In this document: positions 26,944-35,749 of the stretch, piece after piece | Layout of the letters: each line of letters starts with the position of its first letter | Position numbering within the stretch: the first letter of the stretch is position 1 | Source of the DNA: Mycobacterium sp. PO1 | GTDB lineage: Bacteria > Actinomycetota > Actinomycetes > Mycobacteriales > Mycobacteriaceae | Direction: 5' to 3' | Length of the DNA: 64,000 nt | NCBI RefSeq assembly: GCF_017312405.1 | Contig: NZ_BLTG01000074.1 | Span: 1-64,000 of the forward strand | Made by a program: the position numbers and the translations under genes | Notes under the pieces: generated by a model | What the model was told of the DNA's origin: nothing | Seen by the model: only the letters and a program-made list of their open reading frames with translations | Database searches by the model: none

Positions 26944-29073
26944 TCAGCCCGCCCGCAGGCGCTGCAACGCCGCCCGCACGGCTGCGCCGTCGGTGGTCGC
27001 CCAGTACGGCGGCAGCGACGCGCGCAGGAATCCCGCGTAGCGTGCGGTGGCCATCCGGGAGTCCAGTACGGCCACCACGCCGCGATCGTCGACCCGGCGC
27101 AGCAGGCGGCCGGCACCCTGGGCCAGCAGCAGTGCGGCGTGGGTGGCAGCGACGGCCATGAATCCGTTGCCGCCGCGGGCCGCCACGGCGCGCTGGCGGG
27201 CGGTCAGCAGCGGGTCGTCGGGGCGCGGGAACGGGATCCGGTCGATGAGCACCAGCGACAGCGACGGCCCGGGCACATCCACGCCCTGCCACAGTGACAG
27301 CGTGCCGAACAGCGAGGTCGGCTCGTCGGCGGCGAAGCGGGCCACCAGTGCCGAGGTGCTGTCGTCGCCTTGGCACAGCACCGGGGTGTCGAGCCGTTCC
27401 CGCATGACCTCGGCGGTGGCCTTGGCCGCGCGCATGGAGGAGAACAGTCCCAGGGTCCGTCCGTCGGCGGCCGCGATCAGTGCGGCGATCTCGTCGAGCT
27501 GCTCTGCGGTGCCGGTGCTGTCCCGGCCGGGGGGCGGCAGGTGCGCGGCCACGTAGAGGATGCCGGAGCGGGCGTGGTCGAAGGGCGATCCGACATCCAG
27601 GCCCCGCCATGCCGCTGCCTTGTCGTCGGTGGCGCTCGCCAGACCCCAGTCGCGGGCCATCGCGTCGAAACTGCCGCCGATGGTCAGGGTCGCCGACGTC
27701 AACACTGTGGTGGTGTGGTCGAACAGCCGGTGCCGCAGCAACCCCGCCACCGACAGTGGCGCGACCCGCAGCAACACCCGGGTCCCCGTGCGGGTGTCCT
27801 CGATGCGTTCGAGCCACACCACGTCGGTGCGGTCGGGGATCGCGGGCACGAACGAATCCAGGATCCGCGCGGCGGTATCGCTGACGTCGAGCAGCGCTGT
27901 GACCGCTTCGGCGCGGGCGGACGCCGACTTCGGATCCGACGGCGAGGTGTCGATGGCGGTGCGCGCCGCGCTCGCCGCGTCCCGCACCGCGGTCACATGG
28001 GTGGCGAGCTCGTCGTCGAGGACGTCGATCCGTCCGGGCTCAGCCTCGAAGATCGCCGAGGTGAGTGTCGCCGCAGCGGCGTCGAGCCGTTGCGCCAGTT
28101 CGGCGGGCACCACCCGCGCGGCGCGCCGCTGTGCGACACCCAGCGACGTGGCGGACAACTCGGCGGTCGCGACACTGGTCACCCGATCGGTCAGCTCGTG
28201 CGCCTCATCGACGATCAGCAGCTCGTGTTCGGGCAGCACGTTGGCGTCGCCCATGGCGTCGATGGCCAGCAGCGCGTGGTTGGTGACGACGACGTCGGCG
28301 CGGCCGGCGCGCTCACGGGCCCGCTCGGCGAAACAGTCGGTGCCGAACGGGCACCGGGACACCCCGATGCATTCCCGTGCCGACACGCTGACCTGCGCCC
28401 ACGACCGGTCGGGGACGCCGGGGCTCAACTCGTCGCGGTCACCGGTCGACGTCGACGACGACCACTCGGTCAGTCGGGCCACATCGCGACCCAGCGCGCT
28501 GACCGCGGTCGGGGAGAACAGCTCCTCCTGCGGCCGGTCTTCCGGCTCGCCGCTGCTGCCGTTGTGAATCTTGTTGAGACACAGGTAGTTCCCTCGTCCC
28601 TTCAAAAGTGCGAAGTCGGGTCGGCGGGGCAGGGCAGCGGTCAGCGAGTCCGCCAGGCGGGGCAGGTCGCGGTCGACCAGCTGTCGCTGCAGGGCGATCG
28701 TCGCCGTCGACACCACCACCGGCCGATTGTCGGTCAGGGCCTGCGCGATCGCGGGCACCAGGTAGGCCAGGGACTTACCGGTGCCGGTGCCCGCCTGCAC
28801 GGCCAGATGCTCACCGTCGGCGAACGCGCGCGCGACCGCCTCGGCCATCGCGATCTGACCGTCGCGGCGTGCGCCCCCCAGTCCCTCGACGGCCGCGGCC
28901 AGCAAGCGGCGGATCTCACTGGTCTCGGTCTCAGCCGGCTCGGAGGCGGCCGACACCGCCGACTCCTCGGCCAATTCAGACACCTGCGACGACTCAGACA
29001 CCTGCGACGACTCAGACACCTGCGACGACTCGGACACCTGCGACGACTCGGACACCCCGGAGATCTCGGACAT
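26944..29073 (-). CDS. dinG: ATP-dependent helicase DinG family (XPD-like)
   Basis: A 709-residue superfamily 2 5'-3' helicase. Walker A is VQAGTGTGKSLAYLVPA (about 94-110). The iron-sulfur cysteines are in NYLCLNK and RECIGVSRCPFGTDC. Walker B/DEAH is LLIVDEAHELTDR. Motif VI-type sequence is LLLAQGAGRLLRR near the C-terminus. It unwinds DNA, R-loops or recombination intermediates. The first about 55 residues are unusual: a SESSQV hexapeptide repeated four times, encoded by an 18-bp minisatellite, precede the conserved SEIRRLLAAAVEGLGG. It sits 4 bp downstream of pncB, same strand (Rv1329c-Rv1330c order). Confidence 0.93.
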   Translation of the reverse strand: MSEISGVSESSQVSESSQVSESSQVSESSQVSELAEESAVSAASEPAETETSEIRRLLAAAVEGLGGARRDGQIAMAEAVARAFADGEHLAVQAGTGTGKSLAYLVPAIAQALTDNRPVVVSTATIALQRQLVDRDLPRLADSLTAALPRRPDFALLKGRGNYLCLNKIHNGSSGEPEDRPQEELFSPTAVSALGRDVARLTEWSSSTSTGDRDELSPGVPDRSWAQVSVSARECIGVSRCPFGTDCFAERARERAGRADVVVTNHALLAIDAMGDANVLPEHELLIVDEAHELTDRVTSVATAELSATSLGVAQRRAARVVPAELAQRLDAAAATLTSAIFEAEPGRIDVLDDELATHVTAVRDAASAARTAIDTSPSDPKSASARAEAVTALLDVSDTAARILDSFVPAIPDRTDVVWLERIEDTRTGTRVLLRVAPLSVAGLLRHRLFDHTTTVLTSATLTIGGSFDAMARDWGLASATDDKAAAWRGLDVGSPFDHARSGILYVAAHLPPPGRDSTGTAEQLDEIAALIAAADGRTLGLFSSMRAAKATAEVMRERLDTPVLCQGDDSTSALVARFAADEPTSLFGTLSLWQGVDVPGPSLSLVLIDRIPFPRPDDPLLTARQRAVAARGGNGFMAVAATHAALLLAQGAGRLLRRVDDRGVVAVLDSRMATARYAGFLRASLPPYWATTDGAAVRAALQRLRAG
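28979..29056. repeat. In-frame 18-bp tandem repeat at the 5' end of dinG
   Basis: The unit GACACCTGCGACGACTCA (top strand) is repeated in 18-bp steps from 28979, 28997, 29015 and 29033, with a 6-bp remnant at 29051. The last copies differ by one base (TCG for TCA). Read on the minus strand it encodes SESSQV repeats in the disordered N-terminus of DinG, so copy-number change would stay in frame. Confidence 0.92.
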
Positions 29074-29077
29074 CGCG

Positions 29078-30436
29078 TCAGCCGCGGTGCGCGGCGGGGG
29101 CGATCATCCGGGTGGGGACGGCAGGGTCGCCCTTGGACAGTTTCAACCCGTCCCAGGGCAGGCTCCGCAGCCCCTGCGCGACGCGGCGGCGGGCAGCCTC
29201 CAGGCTCAGATCCGCCACCGGTTCGCCGTCGCGCACCAGCGGCACAGTCAACGCGCGGGCCGCGAGCCCGTCCGGTGTCTGCGGCGAAGCCCCGACGGGG
29301 TGCACCACCTCTTCGACGATCGTGCCCGACGCCTTGGCCAGCCGCGTCGCGTGTTTGCGTCCGCCGTGGGATTCCTTGTGGCTGCTGCGCTTCTCGACGG
29401 GGATGCCGTCGACCTCGACGAGCTTGTAGACCATTCCGGCTGTCGGTGCACCCGAACCGGTGACCACCGAGGTGCCCACGCCGTACATGTCGACGGGTTC
29501 GGCGCGCAGCGCGGCGATGGCGAACTCGTCGAGGTCGCCGGAGACCACGATGCGAGTCGAGGTGGCGCCCAGGCCGTCGAGCTGTTTGCGAACCTGGCCG
29601 GCGAGGATGCCCAGGTCGCCGGAATCGATCCGGACCGCGCCCAGCTGCGGGCCCGCCACCGCGACGGCGTTGGCGACCCCGGCGGTGATGTCGTAGGTGT
29701 CGACCAGCAGCGTGGTCTCCACCCCCAGCGCGTCGACCTGGGCGCGGAACGCGGCGCGCTCCCAGTCGGACTGCTGTTGGCCCGCCACGGTGTGCAGCAG
29801 GGTGAACGCGTGCGCACTGGTGCCCAACGTCGGCACCCCGTGGCGGCGCTGCGCCTCCAGGTTCGACGACCCGGTGAAACCGGCGAGGTAGGCCGCCCGC
29901 GCGGCGGCGACCGCCGCCTGCTCGTGGGCGCGCCGGGAACCCATCTCGATCAGCGGGCGCCCACCGGCCGCGCCGACCATCCGCGCGGCCGCAGAGGCCA
30001 CCGCGGAGTCGAAGTTGAAGATCGACAGTGCCAGCGTCTCGAGGACCACGCACTCGGCGAAGCTGCCGTGCACCGACAACACCGGCGAGCCCGGGAAGTA
30101 CAACTCGCCCTCGGGGTAACCGTCCACGTCGCCGGTGAACCGGTAGTCGGCCAGGTACCGCATCGTCTCGTCGTCGCAGAAGCCGGACACCAGATCCAGA
30201 GCAGCGTCGTCGAACCTGAACTGCGGCAACGCTTCCAGGAGGCGGGCGGTACCCGCGGTCACGCCGTAACGCCGGCCCGCGGGCAGGCGACGGGCGAACA
30301 CCTCGAAGGTCGCGCGGCGGTGGGCGGTGCCGTCGCGCAGCGCCGCTGCCAGCATCGTCAGTTCGTACTTGTCGGTCAGCAGCGCGACCGGCAGGCCGGG
30401 GACCGAACCGGCAGATCCGCTCGTCGACGAAGTCAC
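29078..30436 (-). CDS. pncB: Nicotinate phosphoribosyltransferase
   Basis: A 452-residue enzyme that joins nicotinate to PRPP in NAD salvage. It has the family start LLTDKYELTMLAAALRDG, then TFEVFARRLPAGRRYGV, RVDSGD-like IRIDSGDLG, and the GVGTSVV phosphate loop. The C-terminal 'KRSSHKESHGGRKHATRL' region is typical of the mycobacterial PncB1 form. The GTG at 30436 gives VTSSTSGSAGSVPGLPVALLT, matching the length of Rv1330c, while the frame upstream runs antisense through clpS. Divergent from clpS with a 64-bp gap and in operon with dinG. Confidence 0.94.
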   Translation of the reverse strand: MTSSTSGSAGSVPGLPVALLTDKYELTMLAAALRDGTAHRRATFEVFARRLPAGRRYGVTAGTARLLEALPQFRFDDAALDLVSGFCDDETMRYLADYRFTGDVDGYPEGELYFPGSPVLSVHGSFAECVVLETLALSIFNFDSAVASAAARMVGAAGGRPLIEMGSRRAHEQAAVAAARAAYLAGFTGSSNLEAQRRHGVPTLGTSAHAFTLLHTVAGQQQSDWERAAFRAQVDALGVETTLLVDTYDITAGVANAVAVAGPQLGAVRIDSGDLGILAGQVRKQLDGLGATSTRIVVSGDLDEFAIAALRAEPVDMYGVGTSVVTGSGAPTAGMVYKLVEVDGIPVEKRSSHKESHGGRKHATRLAKASGTIVEEVVHPVGASPQTPDGLAARALTVPLVRDGEPVADLSLEAARRRVAQGLRSLPWDGLKLSKGDPAVPTRMIAPAAHRG

Positions 30437-30500
30437 CGGCCAACCGTATCGGGTCGGCGTGACTTCGAACCAGCACCGCGTCCCCGGTATTCTCGACGGC

Positions 30501-30803
30501 ATGGTGACGCCGGCGGAGGCACGACCGGGAACGCGCGAGCACGAGGACGTCGTCGAGGACGCCGCGGCAGACGTCCCCTGGGTGACCATCGTCTGGGACG
30601 ATCCGGTGAACCTGATGACGTACGTGACCTATGTGTTCCAGAAGCTCTTCGGCTACAGCGAACCGCACGCGACGAAACTGATGATGCAGGTGCACCAGGA
30701 GGGCAGGGCGGTCGTGTCGGCGGGTACCAGGGAGTCGATGGAGGTCGACGTGTCCAAACTGCACGCCGCGGGGCTGTGGGCAACCTTGCAGCAGGATCGC
30801 TGA
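30501..30803 (+). CDS. clpS: ATP-dependent Clp protease adaptor ClpS
   Basis: A 100-residue adaptor that delivers N-degron substrates to ClpC1P1P2. It has the conserved WVTIVWDDPVNLMTYVTYVF, the LMMQVHQEGRAVV helix containing the N-degron pocket, and a flexible N-terminus of about 25 residues. The ATG at 30501 is the natural start. The longer frame upstream runs antisense to pncB. It is followed after 7 bp by the DUF2017 gene, as in M. tuberculosis (Rv1331-Rv1332). Confidence 0.95.
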   Translation: MVTPAEARPGTREHEDVVEDAAADVPWVTIVWDDPVNLMTYVTYVFQKLFGYSEPHATKLMMQVHQEGRAVVSAGTRESMEVDVSKLHAAGLWATLQQDR

Positions 30804-30810
30804 CCGGCCG

Positions 30811-31398
30811 GTGCGTAAATGGAAACGGGTCGAGGGCCCCGAGGGGCCGCGTTACCGCTCAGCATTGGCCGCCCACGAGGCTGACCTGCTGAGCAGCCTG
30901 GTCTCGTCGATGGTCGGGATGCTCGATGACCGTGAGTCGTCGGCGCCGGCCGACGAACTCACCGAGATCACCGGCATGCGCACGGGCAATTCCGTTCCCC
31001 CGCAAGATGACACGATGAAGCGGCTGCTGCCCGACTTCTACCGCCAAGCCACCGAGCATCCGGCGGGTTCGGGTACCGCGGAGAGCCTCAACAGCGCTTT
31101 GCGCAGCCTGCACGAGCCCGAGATCATCGACGCCAAACGTGAAGCGGCGCAACGGCTGCTCGACACCGTCCCGGCCGGCGGCGGCAAGTTCGAGCTCAGC
31201 GAGGACGATGCGCAGGCGTGGGCCTCGGCGGTCAACGACGTCCGGCTGGCGCTGGGCACGATGCTCGACATCGGCCCCGACGGTCCGGACCGGCTGCCCG
31301 GTGACCACCCGATGGCCGGCCACCTTGACGTGTACCAGTGGTTGACGGTGCTGCAGGAGTACCTGGTGTTGAGTCTGATGGGAAATCACAGGTCGTGA
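30811..31398 (+). CDS. DUF2017 family protein
   Basis: A 195-residue soluble, acidic, helical protein starting at GTG 30811 (MRKWKRVEGPEGPRYRS). It contains EADLLSSLVSSMVGMLDDR and, near the end, VYQWLTVLQEYLVLSLM, both characteristic of the DUF2017 family found next to clpS in actinobacteria. The M. tuberculosis copy (Rv1332) has been labelled a possible regulator, but no DNA-binding motif is visible. It overlaps the next gene by 4 bases. A role linked to ClpS-mediated proteolysis is suggested by constant neighbourhood only. Confidence 0.85.
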   Translation: MRKWKRVEGPEGPRYRSALAAHEADLLSSLVSSMVGMLDDRESSAPADELTEITGMRTGNSVPPQDDTMKRLLPDFYRQATEHPAGSGTAESLNSALRSLHEPEIIDAKREAAQRLLDTVPAGGGKFELSEDDAQAWASAVNDVRLALGTMLDIGPDGPDRLPGDHPMAGHLDVYQWLTVLQEYLVLSLMGNHRS

Positions 31399-32417
31399 GC
31401 GGAAGCATCACCGACGTCGGCGGCATCCTCGTCGGCCACCACCACCGCATCGACCCCGACGCCCAGCTCGGGTCGGGCTGGGCCACCGGCACGACGGTCG
31501 TGCTGACCCCGCCCGGCACCGTCGGCGCGGTGGACGGGCGCGGGGGCGCCCCGGGCACCCGCGAGACCGACCTGCTGGATCCGAGTAACTCGGTGCGGCA
31601 AGTCGACGCGGTGGTGCTCACCGGAGGCAGTGCCTACGGGCTGGCCGCCGCCGACGGCGTGATGAGCTGGCTCGAACCCCACGGGCGAGGCGTGGCACTC
31701 GACGGTGGTGTGGTGCCCATCGTGCCCGCCGCCGTCATCTTCGACCTGCCGGTCGGGGGCTGGCAGTGCCGCCCGGACGCCCAGTTCGGCTACCGCGCCG
31801 CCGAGGCGGCCGGCGTCGAGGTCGGCATCGGCACGGTGGGCGCCGGTGTCGGTGCCCGCGCCGGGGTCCTCAAGGGCGGTGTCGGCACGGCGTCGGTGAC
31901 CCTGGCGTCCGGCGTCACGGTCGGCGCTCTGGTGGTGGTCAACTCTGCCGGCGACGTCGTCGACCCCGACACCGGGCTGCCGTGGCTGGCCTATCAGATC
32001 GAGGAGTTCTCGCTGGTGCCGCCGCCGGCCGATGAGCGTCGGGCCTATGCCGATCGTCACGGCGAGCTCAGTCCCCTGAACACCACGATCGCGGTGGTGG
32101 CCACCGACGCGGCGCTCAGCCCGGCGGGCTGCCGCCGGGTGGCGGTCGCGGCGCAGGACGGGCTGGCGCGCACCATCCGCCCGTGCCACACCCCGATGGA
32201 CGGCGATACGGTGTTCGCACTGGCCACCGGTGCCGTCGAGGTCGTGCCCGATCCGACGACCCCGGCGTCGATGTCGCCGGAGGTGCCGCTGATCACCGCC
32301 GTCGGCGCGGCAGCGGCGGACTGCCTGGCCCGCGCCGTGCTGGTCGGTGTTCTGGCTGCTGAGGAGCTCGCTGGAATACCGACCTACCGTGGTCTGTTGC
32401 CGGGAGCGTTCGAATGA
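31395..32417 (+). CDS. P1-family (DmpA-like) N-terminal-nucleophile hydrolase/peptidase
   Basis: A 340-residue member of the DmpA/BapA family, corresponding to Rv1333. It has GWATGTTVVLTPPGTVGAVD, the VVLTGGSAYGLAAADGVM segment and a self-cleavage site, predicted just before Thr230 in SPLNTTIAVVATDAA, which would free the catalytic nucleophile. Family members are aminopeptidases or beta-peptidases, and the substrate here is unknown. The GTG at 31395 overlaps the DUF2017 stop (GTGA). It precedes the mec-cysO-cysM cluster on the same strand. Confidence 0.88.
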   Translation: MSGSITDVGGILVGHHHRIDPDAQLGSGWATGTTVVLTPPGTVGAVDGRGGAPGTRETDLLDPSNSVRQVDAVVLTGGSAYGLAAADGVMSWLEPHGRGVALDGGVVPIVPAAVIFDLPVGGWQCRPDAQFGYRAAEAAGVEVGIGTVGAGVGARAGVLKGGVGTASVTLASGVTVGALVVVNSAGDVVDPDTGLPWLAYQIEEFSLVPPPADERRAYADRHGELSPLNTTIAVVATDAALSPAGCRRVAVAAQDGLARTIRPCHTPMDGDTVFALATGAVEVVPDPTTPASMSPEVPLITAVGAAAADCLARAVLVGVLAAEELAGIPTYRGLLPGAFE

Positions 32418-32459
32418 AAGAGGAAGTGTGAAACAGGGCGGCGCAACGAAGGGGGTCCG

Positions 32460-32873
32460 GTGCTGACGATCCGTGCCGACCTCGTCGACGCGATGGTCGC
32501 GCACGCGCGGGCCGATCATCCCGACGAAGCCTGCGGGGTGATCTCCGGCCCGGAGGGCTCCGATCGGCCGGAGCGCTTCATCGCCATGATCAACGCCGAG
32601 CGCTCGCCGACGTTCTACCGGTTCGATTCCGGGGAACAGCTCAAGGTGTGGCGTGAGATGGACAACGCCGACGAAGCCCCGGTCGTGATCTATCACTCGC
32701 ACACCGCGACCGAGGCCTATCCCAGCCGCACCGACATCTCGTATGCCTCCGAACCCGAAGCCCACTACGTCCTGGTGTCCACCCGCGACCCCGACGCTCA
32801 CGAACTCCGCAGCTACCGCATCGTCGACGGCGTCGTGACCGAAGAGCCCGTCCAGATCGTCGAGCAGTACTGA
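32460..32873 (+). CDS. mec: CysO-cysteine peptidase Mec (JAMM metalloprotease)
   Basis: A 137-residue JAB1/MPN zinc peptidase. The JAMM motif is complete: Glu23, HSH at 79-81 and Asp92 (HSHTATEAYPSRTD). It releases cysteine from the CysO-Cys adduct in the sulfur-carrier route of cysteine synthesis. GTG start at 32460, with a purine-rich GAAGGGGG just upstream. First of the mec-cysO-cysM genes (Rv1334-Rv1336). Confidence 0.96.
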   Translation: MLTIRADLVDAMVAHARADHPDEACGVISGPEGSDRPERFIAMINAERSPTFYRFDSGEQLKVWREMDNADEAPVVIYHSHTATEAYPSRTDISYASEPEAHYVLVSTRDPDAHELRSYRIVDGVVTEEPVQIVEQY

Positions 32874-32898
32874 ACGCGTGAAAGGAACCACCCGATCC

Positions 32899-33180
32899 AT
32901 GTCTGTCACCGTGTCGATCCCAACCATCCTGCGCACCCACACCGGCGGGGAGAAGCGTGTCAGCGCCTCCGGTGACACGCTCAGCGCGGTCATCGCCGAC
33001 CTCGAGGCCAACTACTCCGGTATCTCCGAGCGTCTCGTCGACCCGGCCGATCCGGGCAAGCTGCAACGCTTCGTCAACATCTACGTCAACGACGAGGACG
33101 TCCGCTTCTCCGGCGGGTTGGGGACCACCATCTCCGACGGAGACTCGGTGACCATCCTGCCCGCCGTGGCAGGAGGCTGA
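32899..33180 (+). CDS. cysO: Sulfur carrier protein CysO
   Basis: A 93-residue ubiquitin-like (ThiS/MoaD) protein ending in the di-glycine AVAGG that is converted to a thiocarboxylate and donates sulfur to CysM-bound O-phosphoserine. It has RFVNIYVNDEDVRFSGGLGT and SDGDSVTILPAVAGG. The ATG at 32899 has AAAGGA upstream. A GTG at 32878 would add 7 residues. It is followed after 11 bp by cysM. Confidence 0.96.
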   Translation: MSVTVSIPTILRTHTGGEKRVSASGDTLSAVIADLEANYSGISERLVDPADPGKLQRFVNIYVNDEDVRFSGGLGTTISDGDSVTILPAVAGG

Positions 33181-33191
33181 GACCCGCCGCG

Positions 33192-34175
33192 ATGACCCGG
33201 TACGACTCGCTGCTCCAGGCGCTGGGCAACACCCCGCTCGTCGGCCTGCAACGGCTCTCGCCGTTGTGGGACGGCGGGTCCCCTGACTCTGGGGCCGCCC
33301 CGCACGTGCGGCTGTGGGCCAAGTTGGAGGACCGCAACCCCACCGGCTCGATCAAGGACCGGCCCGCGCTGCGGATGATCGAGGACGCCGAACGCGAGGG
33401 CCGCCTCCGGCCCGGCGCGACCATCCTGGAACCGACCAGTGGCAACACCGGCATCTCGTTGGCCATGGCCGCGATGCTCAAGGGCTACCAGATGGTCTGT
33501 GTGATGCCCGAGAACACCTCGATCGAGCGCCGCCAGATCCTGGAGCTCTACGGCGCCCGGATCATCTTCTCGCCCGCCGAGGGCGGCTCCAACACCGCGG
33601 TGGCACACGCCAAGGAGCTGGCCGCCGAGCATCCGTCCTGGGTGATGCTCTATCAGTACGGCAACCCGTCCAACACCGCTGCGCACTACGACGGCACCGG
33701 GCCCGAGCTGCTGGCCGACCTGCCCGAGATCACGCATTTCGTGGCCGGGCTGGGCACCACCGGCACCCTGATGGGCACCGGACGCTACCTGCGCGAACAC
33801 GTGCCCGACGTGCAGATCGTCGCCGCCGAGCCGCGCTACGGCGAAGGTGTGTACGCGTTGCGCAACATCGACGAGGGCTTCATCCCCGAGCTCTACGACC
33901 CGCGAGTGCTGACCACCCGGTTCGCCGTCGGCGCCTTCGACGCCGTGCGGCGCACCCGGGAGTTGATCCAGGTCGAGGGCATCTTCGCCGGCATTTCCAC
34001 CGGGGCCATCCTGCACGCCGCGCTGGGCATGGCGGCCAAGGCGGTCAAGGCCGGTGAGCGTGCCGACATCGCGTTCACCGTCTGCGATGCCGGCTGGAAG
34101 TATCTGTCGACCGGCGCGTACGCCGGTAGCCTGGATGACGCGGAGGACGCGTTGGAAGGGCAACTATGGGCATGA
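33192..34175 (+). CDS. cysM: O-phosphoserine sulfhydrylase, CysO-dependent
   Basis: A 327-residue PLP fold-type II cysteine synthase. The Schiff-base Lys55 is in NPTGSIKDRPALRM. The phosphate and substrate loops are EPTSGNTGISLAMAAM and GLGTTGTLMGTGRYL, and the C-terminal Ser region is STGAILHAALGMA. It adds the sulfur of the CysO thiocarboxylate to O-phosphoserine. Its last 10 bases overlap the rhomboid gene. Matches Rv1336. Confidence 0.96.
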   Translation: MTRYDSLLQALGNTPLVGLQRLSPLWDGGSPDSGAAPHVRLWAKLEDRNPTGSIKDRPALRMIEDAEREGRLRPGATILEPTSGNTGISLAMAAMLKGYQMVCVMPENTSIERRQILELYGARIIFSPAEGGSNTAVAHAKELAAEHPSWVMLYQYGNPSNTAAHYDGTGPELLADLPEITHFVAGLGTTGTLMGTGRYLREHVPDVQIVAAEPRYGEGVYALRNIDEGFIPELYDPRVLTTRFAVGAFDAVRRTRELIQVEGIFAGISTGAILHAALGMAAKAVKAGERADIAFTVCDAGWKYLSTGAYAGSLDDAEDALEGQLWA

Positions 34176-34849
34176 CGGGCGCCGGCGGCTATGCGGGGCC
34201 ACCGTCGCAGCCCACGAAGCGCCCGGTGTGGCTGGTCGGCGGACTGACCATTGTGTCGTTCGTCGTCCTGCTCTGGCTGGTCGAACTGTTCGACTCGTTG
34301 ACCGGACACCAGCTCGACCGCAACGGGATCCGCCCGCTGGAGACCGACGGCCTGACCGGGATCTTGTTCGCGCCGCTGTTGCATTCCAACTGGGAGCACC
34401 TGATGGCCAACACCGGCCCGGCGCTGGTGCTCGGCTTCCTGATGACGCTTGCGGGGTTGTCCCGCTTCCTGTTCGCCACCGCCATCATCTGGATCGTCGG
34501 TGGGTTCGGTACCTGGTTGATCGGCAACGTCGGTGCCCCCTCCTACCGGGGTGTCGTGGTGGAGACCAACCACATCGGCGCGTCGGGCCTGATCTTCGGT
34601 TGGTTGACATTCCTGATCCTGTTCGGCTTCTTCACCCGCACGATCTGGGAGATCGTCATCGGCGTCGTGGTGCTGTTCGTCTACGGCAGCATCCTGCTGG
34701 GCGTGCTGCCGGGCACCTTCGGGGTGTCCTGGCAGGGTCACCTCAGCGGAGCCCTGGCCGGCGTGCTGGCCGCCTATCTGCTCTCGGGTCCCGAACGGAA
34801 GGCGAGGGCGTTGCGTCGACCGGTGCAGCCGCCGTCGCTGGGCCGGTGA
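34166..34849 (+). CDS. Rhomboid-family intramembrane serine protease
   Basis: A 227-residue protein with about six membrane helices. The rhomboid elements are the HSNWEHLMANTGPALVLG helix (about 73-90), the nucleophile Ser140 in HIGASGLIFGW and the catalytic His192 in WQGHLSGALAG. It should cleave membrane proteins within the bilayer. It corresponds to Rv1337. ATG at 34166 with GGAAGGG upstream. It overlaps cysM at the start and murI at the end (GTGA), so it belongs to one long transcription unit from mec to rdgB. Confidence 0.92.
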   Translation: MGMTGAGGYAGPPSQPTKRPVWLVGGLTIVSFVVLLWLVELFDSLTGHQLDRNGIRPLETDGLTGILFAPLLHSNWEHLMANTGPALVLGFLMTLAGLSRFLFATAIIWIVGGFGTWLIGNVGAPSYRGVVVETNHIGASGLIFGWLTFLILFGFFTRTIWEIVIGVVVLFVYGSILLGVLPGTFGVSWQGHLSGALAGVLAAYLLSGPERKARALRRPVQPPSLGR

Positions 34850-35691
34850 GCGCCGACGCGCTGCGCCCGGTCGGCATCTTCGACTCCGGGGTCGGCGGGC
34901 TGACGGTGGCGCGGGCGGTGATCGACCAGCTGCCCGACGAGGACATCATCTACGTGGGCGACACCGGCAACGGTCCGTACGGTCCGCTCACCGTGCCCGA
35001 GATCCGTGGCCACGCGTTGGCGATCGGCGACGACCTCGCCGCGCGTGGGGTGAAGGCTCTGGTCATCGCGTGCAACAGCGCGTCGTCGGCCTGTCTGCGG
35101 GACGCGCGCGAGCGCTATGCGCCGGTACCGGTGGTCGAGGTCATCCTGCCGGCCGTCCGCCGCGCCGTGGCGACCACCCGCAACGGTCGCATCGGCGTCA
35201 TCGGCACCGCGGCGACGATCGCGTCCGGCGCCTACCAGGACGCCTTCGCCGCGGCGCGCGACACCGAGGTGTTCGCGGTGGCGTGTCCGCGGTTCGTCGA
35301 CTTCGTCGAGCGCGGCGTGACCAGCGGCCGGCAGGTCCTCGGTCTGGCCGAGGGTTATCTGGAGCCGCTGCAACGCGCTGAGGTGGACACGCTGGTGCTG
35401 GGGTGCACCCACTACCCGATGATGTCCGGGCTGATCCAGCTCGCCATGGGCGAGGACGTGACGTTGGTGTCCAGTGCCGAGGAAACCGCCAAGGACCTGC
35501 TGCGGGTCCTCACCGAGAGGGATTTGCTGCGTCCGCAGGCCGGCAACGGCCTGCCCGGACCCGCCCGGCCGACCCGGCTGTTCGAGGCCACCGGCGATCC
35601 CGAGGCCTTCACCGACCTGGCTGCGCGGTTCCTCGGGCCGACACTCGACGGGGTCCGGCCGGTACGACGTCACGCCGACAGCCGATCATGA
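34846..35691 (+). CDS. murI: Glutamate racemase
   Basis: A 281-residue cofactor-independent racemase providing D-glutamate for peptidoglycan. The two catalytic cysteines are Cys76 (VIACNSASSA) and Cys187 (VLGCTHYPMM). The start motif is PVGIFDSGVGGLTVARAV. The GTG at 34846 overlaps the rhomboid stop, and the long frame upstream is in the rhomboid coding region. Full length, matching Rv1338. Confidence 0.96.
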   Translation: MSADALRPVGIFDSGVGGLTVARAVIDQLPDEDIIYVGDTGNGPYGPLTVPEIRGHALAIGDDLAARGVKALVIACNSASSACLRDARERYAPVPVVEVILPAVRRAVATTRNGRIGVIGTAATIASGAYQDAFAAARDTEVFAVACPRFVDFVERGVTSGRQVLGLAEGYLEPLQRAEVDTLVLGCTHYPMMSGLIQLAMGEDVTLVSSAEETAKDLLRVLTERDLLRPQAGNGLPGPARPTRLFEATGDPEAFTDLAARFLGPTLDGVRPVRRHADSRS

Positions 35692-35749
35692 CGTTCGTCG
35701 CCGAAAGCGGCGATGTTTTCGTCACGTCCATGGCGGGCATGGCAAGCTA

